The notes beneath the pieces were generated by a model. That model had not been told where the DNA came from. It worked only from the letters and a program-made list of their open reading frames with translations, and ran no database searches. A program made the position numbers and the translations under genes. A stretch of 5,719 bases of DNA from an uncultured Azospirillum sp. (GTDB taxonomy: Bacteria > Pseudomonadota > Alphaproteobacteria > Azospirillales > Azospirillaceae), in NCBI GenBank assembly GCA_937960755.1, contig CALGOL010000317.1, positions 1 to 5,719 of the forward strand, written 5' to 3'. Shown in pieces: positions 1 through 4,703 of the stretch; position 1 is the stretch's first letter, and every line of letters begins with the position of its first letter.

Positions 1-363
1 GACATAGGCGACGCGGCCGGTCGCCGACAAACGGGCGGCGGCCTGTAACAGAAGGGTGGATTTGCCGATGCCGGGGTCGCCGCCGACCAAAAGGGCGGAG
101 CCGGGGACCAGCCCGCCGCCGCACACCCGGTCGAACTCGGCGATATTGGTCAGACGGCGCGGCGGGGTGGAGGAAGCGCCGGTCAGGCCGACGAAGTCGA
201 GCCGTTTGCCCTTGCGGCCGTCGGCCAGGCTCTTGGGCGGGCCTTTTTCGACCACTTCTTCGACCAGCGAGTTCCATTCGCCGCAGGCGTCGCAGCGCCC
301 CGCCCATTTAGGAAAGGAGGCGCCGCAGGCTTGGCAGACATAGCGGGTGACGGCTTTAGCCAT
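1..363 (-). CDS. radA: DNA repair protein RadA/Sms, N-terminal part (cut by window edge)
   Basis: RadA is a RecA-like ATPase of the cytoplasm that helps branch migration and processing of recombination intermediates. Only the first 121 codons are in the window; the rest of the RecA core and the Lon-protease-like C-terminal domain would lie to the left. Seen directly: an N-terminal four-cysteine zinc finger (CQAC at residues 10-13, CDAC at 24-27, followed by GEWNSL), a linker, the stretch RRLTNIAEFDRVCGGGLVPG (about 69-88) typical of RadA, and a Walker A motif GGDPGIGKST (94-103). The ATG at 361-363 gives exactly the family N terminus (MAKAVTRYVCQACG). The ribosome site is weak: GAGAAG lies rather far upstream. 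It is transcribed away from the aldolase gene, with a candidate promoter at 400-428. No defect is visible in the part present. The family assignment is very secure. Confidence 0.96.
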   Translation of the reverse strand, partial: MAKAVTRYVCQACGASFPKWAGRCDACGEWNSLVEEVVEKGPPKSLADGRKGKRLDFVGLTGASSTPPRRLTNIAEFDRVCGGGLVPGSALLVGGDPGIGKSTLLLQAAARLSATGRVAYV

Positions 364-399
364 GGCGGAAAGGCGCTTCTCGTTGGAAAATGACGCCGT

Positions 400-428
400 T
401 GCTTAGCCTTTTCGCGGCGGGTTTGCAA
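400..428 (-). promoter_or_regulatory. Candidate sigma70-type promoter of radA
   Basis: On the minus strand, TTGCAA (423-428) could be the -35 box and TAAGCA (400-405) the -10 box, with a 17-base spacer. The expected start point would give a leader of about 30 bases before the radA ATG. Matches to consensus are only partial (4/6 and 3/6). The -35 box lies inside a 12-bp palindrome (420-431), so a regulator could overlap it. This is inference from spacing and position. Confidence 0.25.
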
Positions 429-431
429 ACC
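420..431. promoter_or_regulatory. 12-bp perfect palindrome GGTTTGCAAACC, possible operator
   Basis: The sequence GGTTTGCAAACC reads the same on both strands and sits between the divergent radA and aldolase genes. GC-rich arms (GGCGG on the left, CCGCCG on the right) flank it, slightly out of register. It overlaps the candidate -35 box of radA. Palindromes of this size are common operators for dimeric regulators, but I do not recognise a specific one, and a 12-bp palindrome can occur by chance. Confidence 0.25.
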
Positions 432-543
432 GCCGTCACGACCCCGCCCAACGGCGACCACGGACCGGAAAGCGTCGCTCTCGGGTCTGGGGAGCGGGTT
501 TTTGCGCCGCTTCAAGCAATTGTCCGCCGCCGCCGCACGGCCG

Positions 544-572
544 TTGCAAAGCGGCGCCGGCTGCGCTATTTC
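544..572 (+). promoter_or_regulatory. Candidate sigma70-type promoter of the aldolase-thiE pair
   Basis: TTGCAA (544-549) and TATTTC (567-572) are separated by 17 bases. Transcription would begin near 580, about 75 bases before the aldolase ATG. Matches to consensus are partial (4/6 and 3/6). The spacing and the place in the divergent region are what support it. No better pair was seen in 432-655. Confidence 0.3.
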
Positions 573-655
573 AGGCCCGCTAAGGCCGGAAGCCACGGCG
601 GAACGGCGGAAATACGCCAAAAGCCCAAGAATTACCCCAAGCAAGGCAGCATTCC

Positions 656-1585
656 ATGAAGATCACGCGCCGCGTCAAAGACATCCTCGCCAACTATGAA
701 AGCGACTCTCCGGGCGTCAAGGCGAACCTCGCCCGCATCCTCATGGAAGGCAAGCTGGGCGGCACCGGCAAGCTGGTGATCCTGCCGGTCGATCAGGGCT
801 TTGAGCATGGCCCCGCCCGCTCGTTCGCCCCGAACCCGGCGGGCTACGATCCGCACTACCATTACCAGCTCGCCATCGACGCCGGCTGCAACGCCTACGC
901 CGCGCCGTTGGGCTCGCTGGAAGCCGGGGCCGACACCTTCGCCGGCGCCATCCCGACCATCTTGAAGATGAACTCGTCCAACAGCCTGTCGCGGGAAAAG
1001 GACGCGCCGGATCAGGCGGTCACCGCTTCGATCGACGACGCGCTGCGCCTGGGCTGCTCGGCCATCGGCTTCACCATCTATCCCAGCTCCGACGCGATGT
1101 TCGACCAGTACGAAGAAATTCGTGAACTATCGGCGGAAGCCAAGGCGGTCGGCCTCGCCACCGTGCTGTGGTCCTATCCGCGCGGCGGCGGGCTGTCGAA
1201 GGACGGCGAGCTGGCGATGGACGTCATCGGCTACGCCGCCCACATGGCGGCGCTCTTGGGCGCCCACATCATCAAGGTGAAGCTGCCCAGCGCCCATCTG
1301 GAGCAGGCGGAAGCCAAGAAGGTGTACGAGTCGAAGGGCATCGACATTTCGTCGCAGGCCGCCCGCGTCAAGCACATCATGCAGTGCGCCTTTAACGGCC
1401 GCCGCATCGTCGTGTTCTCCGGCGGCGCCACCAAGGGCGAAGACGCGGTGTTCGACGACGCCCGCGCCATCCGCGACGGCGGCGGCAACGGCTCGATCAT
1501 CGGCCGCAACGCCTTCCAGCGCCCGAAGGATGAAGCGCTGGCGCTGCTCGACCGGATCATGAAGATCTATCAGAACAAGGAATAA
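656..1585 (+). CDS. fbaB: Class I fructose-bisphosphate aldolase (FbaB/DhnA family)
   Basis: This cytoplasmic enzyme reversibly splits fructose 1,6-bisphosphate into dihydroxyacetone phosphate and glyceraldehyde 3-phosphate, through a Schiff base and without metal. The protein has 309 residues and a complete TIM barrel. The family signature VDQGFEHGPARSFAPNPAGY is at residues 45-64, followed by AIDAGCNAYAAPLGSLEAGADTFAG (73-97). The probable Schiff-base lysine is K207 in GAHIIKVKLP (202-211); K209 is the nearby alternative. The phosphate-binding loop is FSGGATKGE (254-262), followed by GNGSIIGRNAFQRP (277-290). The ATG at 656 gives the usual family start; the ribosome site AAGGCAG (643-649) is modest. 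ThiE follows 2 bp after the stop, so the two are almost surely co-transcribed. The E. coli FbaB is somewhat longer (about 350 residues), but this length suits the shorter alphaproteobacterial form. Nothing is missing. Confidence 0.95.
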   Translation: MKITRRVKDILANYESDSPGVKANLARILMEGKLGGTGKLVILPVDQGFEHGPARSFAPNPAGYDPHYHYQLAIDAGCNAYAAPLGSLEAGADTFAGAIPTILKMNSSNSLSREKDAPDQAVTASIDDALRLGCSAIGFTIYPSSDAMFDQYEEIRELSAEAKAVGLATVLWSYPRGGGLSKDGELAMDVIGYAAHMAALLGAHIIKVKLPSAHLEQAEAKKVYESKGIDISSQAARVKHIMQCAFNGRRIVVFSGGATKGEDAVFDDARAIRDGGGNGSIIGRNAFQRPKDEALALLDRIMKIYQNKE

Positions 1586-1587
1586 GC

Positions 1588-2250
1588 GTGGCCAAAGCCC
1601 CGCCGAAGAATGAGCCGGCCCCGTGCCGGCTCTATCTGGTGACGCCGCCGGTTCTCCAGCCGGCGGCTTTCGCCGTTCAATTGGCCGAAGCGTTGGACGC
1701 CGGCGACGTCGCTTGCGTGCAGTTGCGGCTCAAGGACGTCGACGACGACGCGATTCGCCGCGCGGTGGACGCGCTGCGCCCGGTGGCGCAGGAGCGCGAC
1801 GTCGCCTTCATCCTCAACGACCGCCCCGATCTGGCGGCGCAAACGGGTTGCGACGGCGTTCATGTCGGCCAGAGCGACGCCTCCTACCGCGACGCCCGCA
1901 AGGCGGTGGGGCCGGGGGCGATTGTCGGCGTCACCTGCCACGACAGCCGTCATCTGGCGATGGAGGCGGCGGAGTCGGGCGCGGACTACGTCGCTTTCGG
2001 CGCGTTTTATCCCACCAACACCAAGCCGTCTGATTATCGGCCGGAGCCGGAATTGCTGACGTGGTGGGCGGAGTTGATGGAGACGCCGTGCGTCGCCATC
2101 GGCGGAATCACCCCTGACAACTGTGCGCCTTTGGTGGCGGCGGGGGCCGACTTCATCGCCGTGGTGACGGCGGTTTGGAACCATGCCGAAGGCCCAGGCG
2201 CCGGGGTGCGGGCGTTCAATCAGGCGATTGCGGCGGCGTCGACTCGGTGA
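1588..2250 (+). CDS. thiE: Thiamine-phosphate synthase (ThiE family)
   Basis: ThiE joins hydroxymethylpyrimidine diphosphate and the carboxythiazole phosphate to form thiamine phosphate in the cytoplasm. The 220-residue TIM-barrel protein shows the expected active-site elements: VQLRLKD (44-50, with R47 and K49), LNDRPDLA (76-83, N77 and D78), DGVHVGQSD (89-97, D97), GVTCHDS (114-120), ADYVAFGAFYPTNTK (132-146, T143, T145 and K146) and AIGGITPDN (170-178). Mapping to the B. subtilis enzyme is from memory; the usual serine after GV appears as threonine (T116), a conservative change. The start is GTG at 1588, two bases after the aldolase stop. AAGGAA, in the last codons of that gene, serves as ribosome site, so translation is probably coupled. 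No other thiamine genes are in the window. A ThiE-like paralogue with another role is possible but less likely, because the catalytic residues are kept. Confidence 0.9.
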   Translation: MAKAPPKNEPAPCRLYLVTPPVLQPAAFAVQLAEALDAGDVACVQLRLKDVDDDAIRRAVDALRPVAQERDVAFILNDRPDLAAQTGCDGVHVGQSDASYRDARKAVGPGAIVGVTCHDSRHLAMEAAESGADYVAFGAFYPTNTKPSDYRPEPELLTWWAELMETPCVAIGGITPDNCAPLVAAGADFIAVVTAVWNHAEGPGAGVRAFNQAIAAASTR

Positions 2251-2290
2251 TGCGTTTATCTTGGTTACGTCTTCGTATTATCAGAATATC

Positions 2291-2311
2291 AAGTTAGAAA
2301 CAATATAACTT
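2291..2311. promoter_or_regulatory. Inverted repeat AAGTTA-N9-TAACTT just upstream of a promoter, possible operator
   Basis: AAGTTA (2291-2296) and TAACTT (2306-2311) are exact reverse complements separated by 9 bases. They end 5 bases before the TTGACG hexamer at 2317-2322. That is where an activator or repressor of the downstream secreted-protein gene would bind. The region is AT-rich, so short inverted repeats arise more easily by chance here. The binding protein is unknown. Confidence 0.3.
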
Positions 2312-2316
2312 CCCTG

Positions 2317-2345
2317 TTGACGTTTGTTTAGGAAAAGTAAATTCT
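2317..2345 (+). promoter_or_regulatory. Candidate promoter of the small secreted protein gene
   Basis: TTGACG (2317-2322) matches the -35 consensus in 5 of 6 positions. The -10 box is less clear: TAAATT (2338-2343) has the better match at 15-base spacing, and AATTCT (2340-2345) fits 17-base spacing. Transcription would begin near 2350, giving a leader of about 75 bases. The surrounding 2251-2350 has about 32% GC, far below the flanking genes, which favours a strong promoter region. No thiE terminator with a T-run is visible here. Confidence 0.4.
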
Positions 2346-2424
2346 ATGTCTTAGCGACGTATGGTGACAGTAAAAGCGCCTCGTCGCATTTCAGAGCAAC
2401 GCATCGTCAGGGGACTAACTTAAG

Positions 2425-2787
2425 ATGCTGAAGACTCTCGCCGCCGTCGCCGTCGCCGCCATTGCTTTCGCTTCGCCGGCCATGGCGCAGTCGGTCGCTG
2501 GAAACTACGCCTATAACGGCACCGACACCGACGGCTCCAAGTACGAAGGTCCGGGTACTGTTGTTGTTAAGCCGGCGGCTTCGGGCGCTTATGACGTTGT
2601 TTGGGACGGCGGTTCCTACCTCGGCGTCGGCCAAGTCACCGGCAACGTTTTCGCCGTGGCGTCGGTGGCTGACGGCAAGAACAGCATCATGCTGTTCGAC
2701 ATCAATCCCGACGGCTCGCTGTCGGGCAAGTGGTGGCGCCGCGCCGACAAGGGCAAGGGCGGCACCGAAGTGTGGACGAAGAAGTAA
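2425..2787 (+). CDS. Small secreted protein of unknown function (120 aa)
   Basis: I do not recognise a named family. The first 21 residues form a clear Sec signal peptide: MLK, a hydrophobic Ala/Val stretch, then SPAMA with probable cleavage before Q22. The mature part is about 99 residues, rich in Gly, aromatic residues and short beta-like segments (NYAYNGTDTDGSKYEG at 27-42, AYDVVWDGGSYLGVGQVTGNVFAV at 55-78, FDINPDGSLSGKWW at 91-104). It has no cysteine. The pattern of alternating G and W/Y around 'DGS.Y.G', 'Y.V.W' and 'G.L.G.W' looks like a small beta-sheet or barrel domain found in alphaproteobacterial hypothetical periplasmic proteins; this is from memory. AGGGG (2409-2413) is the ribosome site. 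Several codons end in T (a run of three GTT), unlike neighbouring genes, which could mean high expression or a different origin. It stands alone behind its own AT-rich promoter region. Confidence 0.85.
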   Translation: MLKTLAAVAVAAIAFASPAMAQSVAGNYAYNGTDTDGSKYEGPGTVVVKPAASGAYDVVWDGGSYLGVGQVTGNVFAVASVADGKNSIMLFDINPDGSLSGKWWRRADKGKGGTEVWTKK

Positions 2788-2813
2788 ACTTCTCAAGACT
2801 TCTTGAGCAGTTT
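2786..2813. terminator. Hairpin holding both convergent stop codons, possible two-way terminator
   Basis: CTCAAG (2792-2797) pairs with CTTGAG (2802-2807) across a 4-base loop. After one mismatch the stem continues with AAACT (2786-2790) and AGTTT (2809-2813). The stop codon of the secreted protein (2785-2787) and that of the DUF177 gene (2793-2795, minus) both lie in or at this hairpin. Either strand ends the stem with only three T, so termination strength is uncertain. Confidence 0.45.
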
Positions 2814-3452
2814 ATCGAGATCGGCGAAGGGGCGGCGAACCGGGTTCTCCGCCCCTTTGGTATTTTCAGCGTCGTTAGCGCCGTTCGTATTTTCAGCGTC
2901 GCCAGCCGCGACTTCTTCGTCGTTCAGCGCGTCATAACCGCCTTCCGGCTCGTCATGTTCGATGATTTCTTCAAACGTCGCGTCGGGGGCGCGGGGGTAG
3001 GGGTCGAGGGCTAATGACAAGTGTTGCGCGGTCAATTCGCCGATGTCGATGCGGTGATTGAGGATGGGCTCCGGCAGATCATCTTCTTCTTCCGCCAGCG
3101 CTTCAAAATCAATGTCGAGGTCGCCGTCTTCGTCGCCGATCATCTCCGGCGGCGCGAACAGGGCGGAGAAGCTCTCGGCCACTTCCGCCGGGACCGATTC
3201 CAGCGACACCACGCAAGTCTGCACCACGGCGGCCTCCAGCCGGCCGGTGACCCGCACCATGTCGTTGGGCAGCGCCTCCAGTCGGACGTCGGCGGTCAGG
3301 CGGCTGATCGCCTCCAGCTCAAAACGTTCGGCCAGCGCTTGGCGTTCGTGCTCGTTCGCTTCGATACGTTCGGAAACCACGCCGCGGCGCAGGCGGTCCA
3401 CCGGAATCGTGCGGGAAAATTCCGCCTTGGGCGGATCGTCGGTCAGGCGCAT
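2793..3452 (-). CDS. DUF177 / YceD-family protein (23S rRNA accumulation factor homologue)
   Basis: Members of this family (YceD in E. coli, with plant homologues) are needed for normal 23S rRNA accumulation; the molecular action is not settled. The 219-residue protein shows the family N terminus (AEFSRTIPVDRL, 10-21), the central VRVTGRLEAAVVQTCVVSLE (66-85, with the conserved TC at 79-80), an acidic middle (MIGDEDGDLDIDFEALAEEEDDLPEP, 104-129), IDIGELTAQHLSLALDPYPRAP (135-156) and the end PFADLDKLLKKS. Between residues 185 and 202 there is a tandem repeat, DAENTNGAN then DAENTKGAE, which makes the protein longer than many homologues. AAGGAG, 10 bases before the ATG, is a strong ribosome site and overlaps the stop of the upstream chaperone gene, 12 bp away, so the two form an operon. 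The usual partner gene in many bacteria (rpmF or plsX) is not next to it here. Confidence 0.88.
   Translation of the reverse strand: MRLTDDPPKAEFSRTIPVDRLRRGVVSERIEANEHERQALAERFELEAISRLTADVRLEALPNDMVRVTGRLEAAVVQTCVVSLESVPAEVAESFSALFAPPEMIGDEDGDLDIDFEALAEEEDDLPEPILNHRIDIGELTAQHLSLALDPYPRAPDATFEEIIEHDEPEGGYDALNDEEVAAGDAENTNGANDAENTKGAENPVRRPFADLDKLLKKS
2827..2858 (+). terminator. Strong GC-rich hairpin followed by TTT, candidate terminator for the secreted protein gene
   Basis: AAGGGGCGG (2827-2835) pairs perfectly with CCGCCCCTT (2849-2857), and the inner part GAAC/GTTC adds a second short stem. On the plus strand TTT follows the GC-rich stem, then a T-rich TATTTT. It lies inside the last codons of the opposing DUF177 gene, where it encodes the VRRPFAD tail. 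A plus-strand terminator role is plausible, but the short T-run keeps this uncertain. Confidence 0.4.
2860..2901. repeat. In-frame direct repeat, 27-bp period, two copies
   Basis: A 15-base identical block starting GTATTTTCAGC occurs at 2860-2874 and again at 2887-2901, exactly 27 bases apart. Because 27 is nine codons, it encodes two nine-residue copies (DAENTNGAN and DAENTKGAE) near the C terminus of the DUF177 protein. It looks like a tandem duplication that has begun to diverge. Confidence 0.85.
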
Positions 3453-3455
3453 GGC

Positions 3456-3469
3456 GTTATCTCCTTATT
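3456..3469 (-). promoter_or_regulatory. Strong ribosome binding site of the DUF177 gene overlapping the chaperone stop
   Basis: On the minus strand the sequence reads AATAAGGAGATAAC ahead of the ATG. The TAA is the chaperone stop codon and its last bases run straight into AAGGAG. Ribosomes finishing the chaperone gene would meet this site, which suggests coupled translation of the two genes and fixes the DUF177 start at 3452. Confidence 0.7.
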
Positions 3470-4079
3470 TTTCCGCGGCTTGTTCTTCGACCACGGGGCC
3501 GAACGCCGCGCGTCCCGCTAGCAGTTCAGCCAATCTTTCAGCGTCGGGGGGCGTCGCCTCGCGGCGAATGTAGGCTATCATGGCGGCGCGGGTTTGGGCC
3601 GGAACATCGGTCACCGTGCCGTAAATATTATTATCCGCCGCCACGTCCAACGCTTCATCGCCGGGCGATTCCAGCGCCGCGTCATAGGCCGCCTGCCGGC
3701 CGGCGAAGCCGCGCGCCATCTGTTTGACGCGCCGGGCGATGCCGGTGTCGCCGACGCCCATTTCTCGCAGCGTGCGGTCGAAGTCGTCCACCATCACCTC
3801 CATCAGCCGGCGGCCGACGTCGTGCGCCGTCTTGCCGCGGCCCTTCAGCGCGCGCAGCAGCAAATAGACGTGCAGCGTCACCAGCTCGTAACGGCCGTCC
3901 AGCGTGTCGGGCACGGCGAGCCGGGTGTAAAAAGCCGGATTGCGGGCTTGATCCGCCGCCGCAAGATAAAGCGAGCGGGCCGGCGGGTCGGCCGGATCGG
4001 CGAGCAGGCGGGAGAGGGCGGCGAGAATGCGGGAAGGCATGGCGAAAACCGGCGGCGGCGTTGACAGGTCGTCCCCCAT
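3465..4079 (-). CDS. Ubiquinol-cytochrome c chaperone family protein (CBP3-like)
   Basis: This family is related to mitochondrial Cbp3, which assists assembly of cytochrome b into the bc1 complex; in bacteria the role is inferred. The 204-residue protein shows the typical blocks: LYLAAADQARNPAFY (38-51), VPDTLDGRYELVTLHVYLLLRAL (56-78), and VDDFDRTLREMGVGDTGIARRVKQMARGFAGR (97-128), followed by AYDAAL. No signal peptide or membrane segment is seen, so it is probably cytoplasmic or membrane-associated. The ATG at 4079 is chosen because starts further upstream would run into bamE; the ATG at 4040 (191 residues) is an alternative, and neither has a good ribosome site. The DUF177 gene follows after 12 bp. 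Being divergent from bamE is an arrangement I associate with alphaproteobacteria. Confidence 0.9.
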   Translation of the reverse strand: MGDDLSTPPPVFAMPSRILAALSRLLADPADPPARSLYLAAADQARNPAFYTRLAVPDTLDGRYELVTLHVYLLLRALKGRGKTAHDVGRRLMEVMVDDFDRTLREMGVGDTGIARRVKQMARGFAGRQAAYDAALESPGDEALDVAADNNIYGTVTDVPAQTRAAMIAYIRREATPPDAERLAELLAGRAAFGPVVEEQAAEK

Positions 4080-4118
4080 TGGTGCAAGAGACGATAAGCG
4101 GGCATATGCGGGCGGCGC

Positions 4119-4141
4119 CCGCCCGACGTCAAGTCGGGCGG
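4119..4141. promoter_or_regulatory. Perfect 9-bp stem-loop in the divergent chaperone/bamE region
   Basis: CCGCCCGAC (4119-4127) pairs without mismatch with GTCGGGCGG (4133-4141) around the loop GTCAA. It lies in the 115 bp between the divergent starts at 4079 and 4195. On the minus strand the loop and one arm contain TTGACG (4127-4132), which resembles a -35 box, so the inverted repeat may be an operator. No T-run follows on either side, which argues against a simple terminator. I cannot name a regulator. Confidence 0.45.
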
Positions 4142-4194
4142 TTGCGAAACGACTGCATAGCCCCTTGTTGATCTCCTGCCCCGGATGACCGCCG

Positions 4195-4671
4195 ATGAAG
4201 TTCCGTTTTTCCGCCGCCCCGCTGCTGGCTTTGGCTTTGGGCCTGGGAACGGCGGCCTGTTCGCCCATCGTCCACACCCGCGGCCACATGGTGGACTCCG
4301 AACGGCTGGCGCAGCTTCAGGCCGGCAAGTCCACCGCCGACGACGTGTTGCAGATTCTCGGCACGCCGACTTCCGTCGGCACTTTCGATACGCGCTCCTG
4401 GTACTATATCGGTCAGGTGACTGAGCGCACCGCGTTCTTTGAGCCGGAAGTGGTGGAGCGTCGCGTCGTCGCCATCCGTTTCGAATCTAACGGCGTGGTT
4501 AAGGAGATTCGCGACATCGACAAGGCGCAAGGCCAGGAGTTGGAGTTGGTGGACCGCGCCACGCCCACCGCTGGGCATGAAATGGGTCTGCTGGAACAGT
4601 TGTTGGGCAATGTCGGCAAGTTCAACCCGGCGTCGAAGGCGACCCGCGGACCGACCGGCACCACCCGTTAA
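4195..4671 (+). CDS. bamE: Outer membrane assembly lipoprotein BamE (OmlA/SmpA family)
   Basis: BamE is a small lipoprotein of the BAM complex, on the periplasmic face of the outer membrane, that helps BamA and BamD insert outer-membrane proteins. The 158-residue precursor has a signal sequence ending in TAAC, with C22 as the probable lipidated cysteine. The family pattern follows: SERLAQLQAGKSTADDVLQILGTPTSVGTFDTRSWYYIG (35-73), then VERRVVAIRFESNGVVKEI (87-105). The tail (about 120-158) is poorly conserved and rich in Gly, Thr and Pro. The ATG at 4195 gives a proper lipoprotein signal; the upstream ribosome site (GGATGA) is weak. It is divergent from the chaperone gene. The Mo-hydroxylase genes begin 32 bp after its stop. 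Confidence 0.93.
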   Translation: MKFRFSAAPLLALALGLGTAACSPIVHTRGHMVDSERLAQLQAGKSTADDVLQILGTPTSVGTFDTRSWYYIGQVTERTAFFEPEVVERRVVAIRFESNGVVKEIRDIDKAQGQELELVDRATPTAGHEMGLLEQLLGNVGKFNPASKATRGPTGTTR

Positions 4672-4684
4672 CCCCGAAACGGGG
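4672..4684 (+). terminator. Small hairpin after bamE, weak terminator candidate
   Basis: CCCCG (4672-4676) pairs with CGGGG (4680-4684) around AAA, directly after the bamE stop. There is no T-run behind it, so read-through into the Mo-hydroxylase genes is quite possible. It may instead act as an attenuator or RNA-stabilising stem. Confidence 0.25.
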
Positions 4685-4689
4685 GCTGC

Positions 4690-4697
4690 AAGGGGGG
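4690..4697 (+). promoter_or_regulatory. Ribosome binding site AAGGGGGG deciding the start of the [2Fe-2S] subunit
   Basis: The purine run lies six bases ahead of the ATG at 4704, the usual spacing, whereas the in-frame TTG at 4701 would be too close. It therefore supports a protein starting MSFTVALTVNG. Confidence 0.6.
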
Positions 4698-4703
4698 CGT
4701 TTG

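Noticed and set aside
596..611. Tandem repeat CGGCGGAA twice upstream of the aldolase
   Set aside because: Only two 8-base copies of a GC-rich unit; easily expected by chance in this base composition.
183..644. 153-codon minus-strand frame spanning the radA start
   Set aside because: It is the shadow of radA in another frame; the radA frame has the zinc finger and Walker A motif.
390..699. Open frames on the plus strand between radA and the aldolase, some overlapping the aldolase start
   Set aside because: They have low-complexity Arg/Ala-rich translations without family motifs, no convincing ribosome site, and they overlap the secure aldolase start or the radA promoter region.
1570..2184. 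Long 204-codon minus-strand frame opposite thiE
   Set aside because: The Arg/His-rich translation is typical of antisense to GC-rich genes; thiE on the plus strand has complete active-site motifs.
2249..2405. Distant inverted repeat GATGCGTT / AACGCATC flanking the AT-rich gap, considered as mobile-element ends
   Set aside because: Eight bases only, one arm overlapping the thiE stop, no target-site duplication and no transposase between; probably chance.
2251..2424. Possible riboswitch (for example TPP) in the gap after thiE
   Set aside because: I could not find the conserved TPP box elements (such as CTGAGA with ACCTGA), and the downstream gene is not a thiamine gene.
3021..3573. Two plus-strand frames of 166 and 171 codons opposite the DUF177 gene
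   Set aside because: The Ser/Arg-rich antisense translations have no family features; the minus-strand protein matches DUF177 throughout.
4080..4289. N-terminal extension of the chaperone up to an ATG at 4289
   Set aside because: It would overlap the first third of bamE, including its signal sequence, on the opposite strand, and the added residues show no family similarity.
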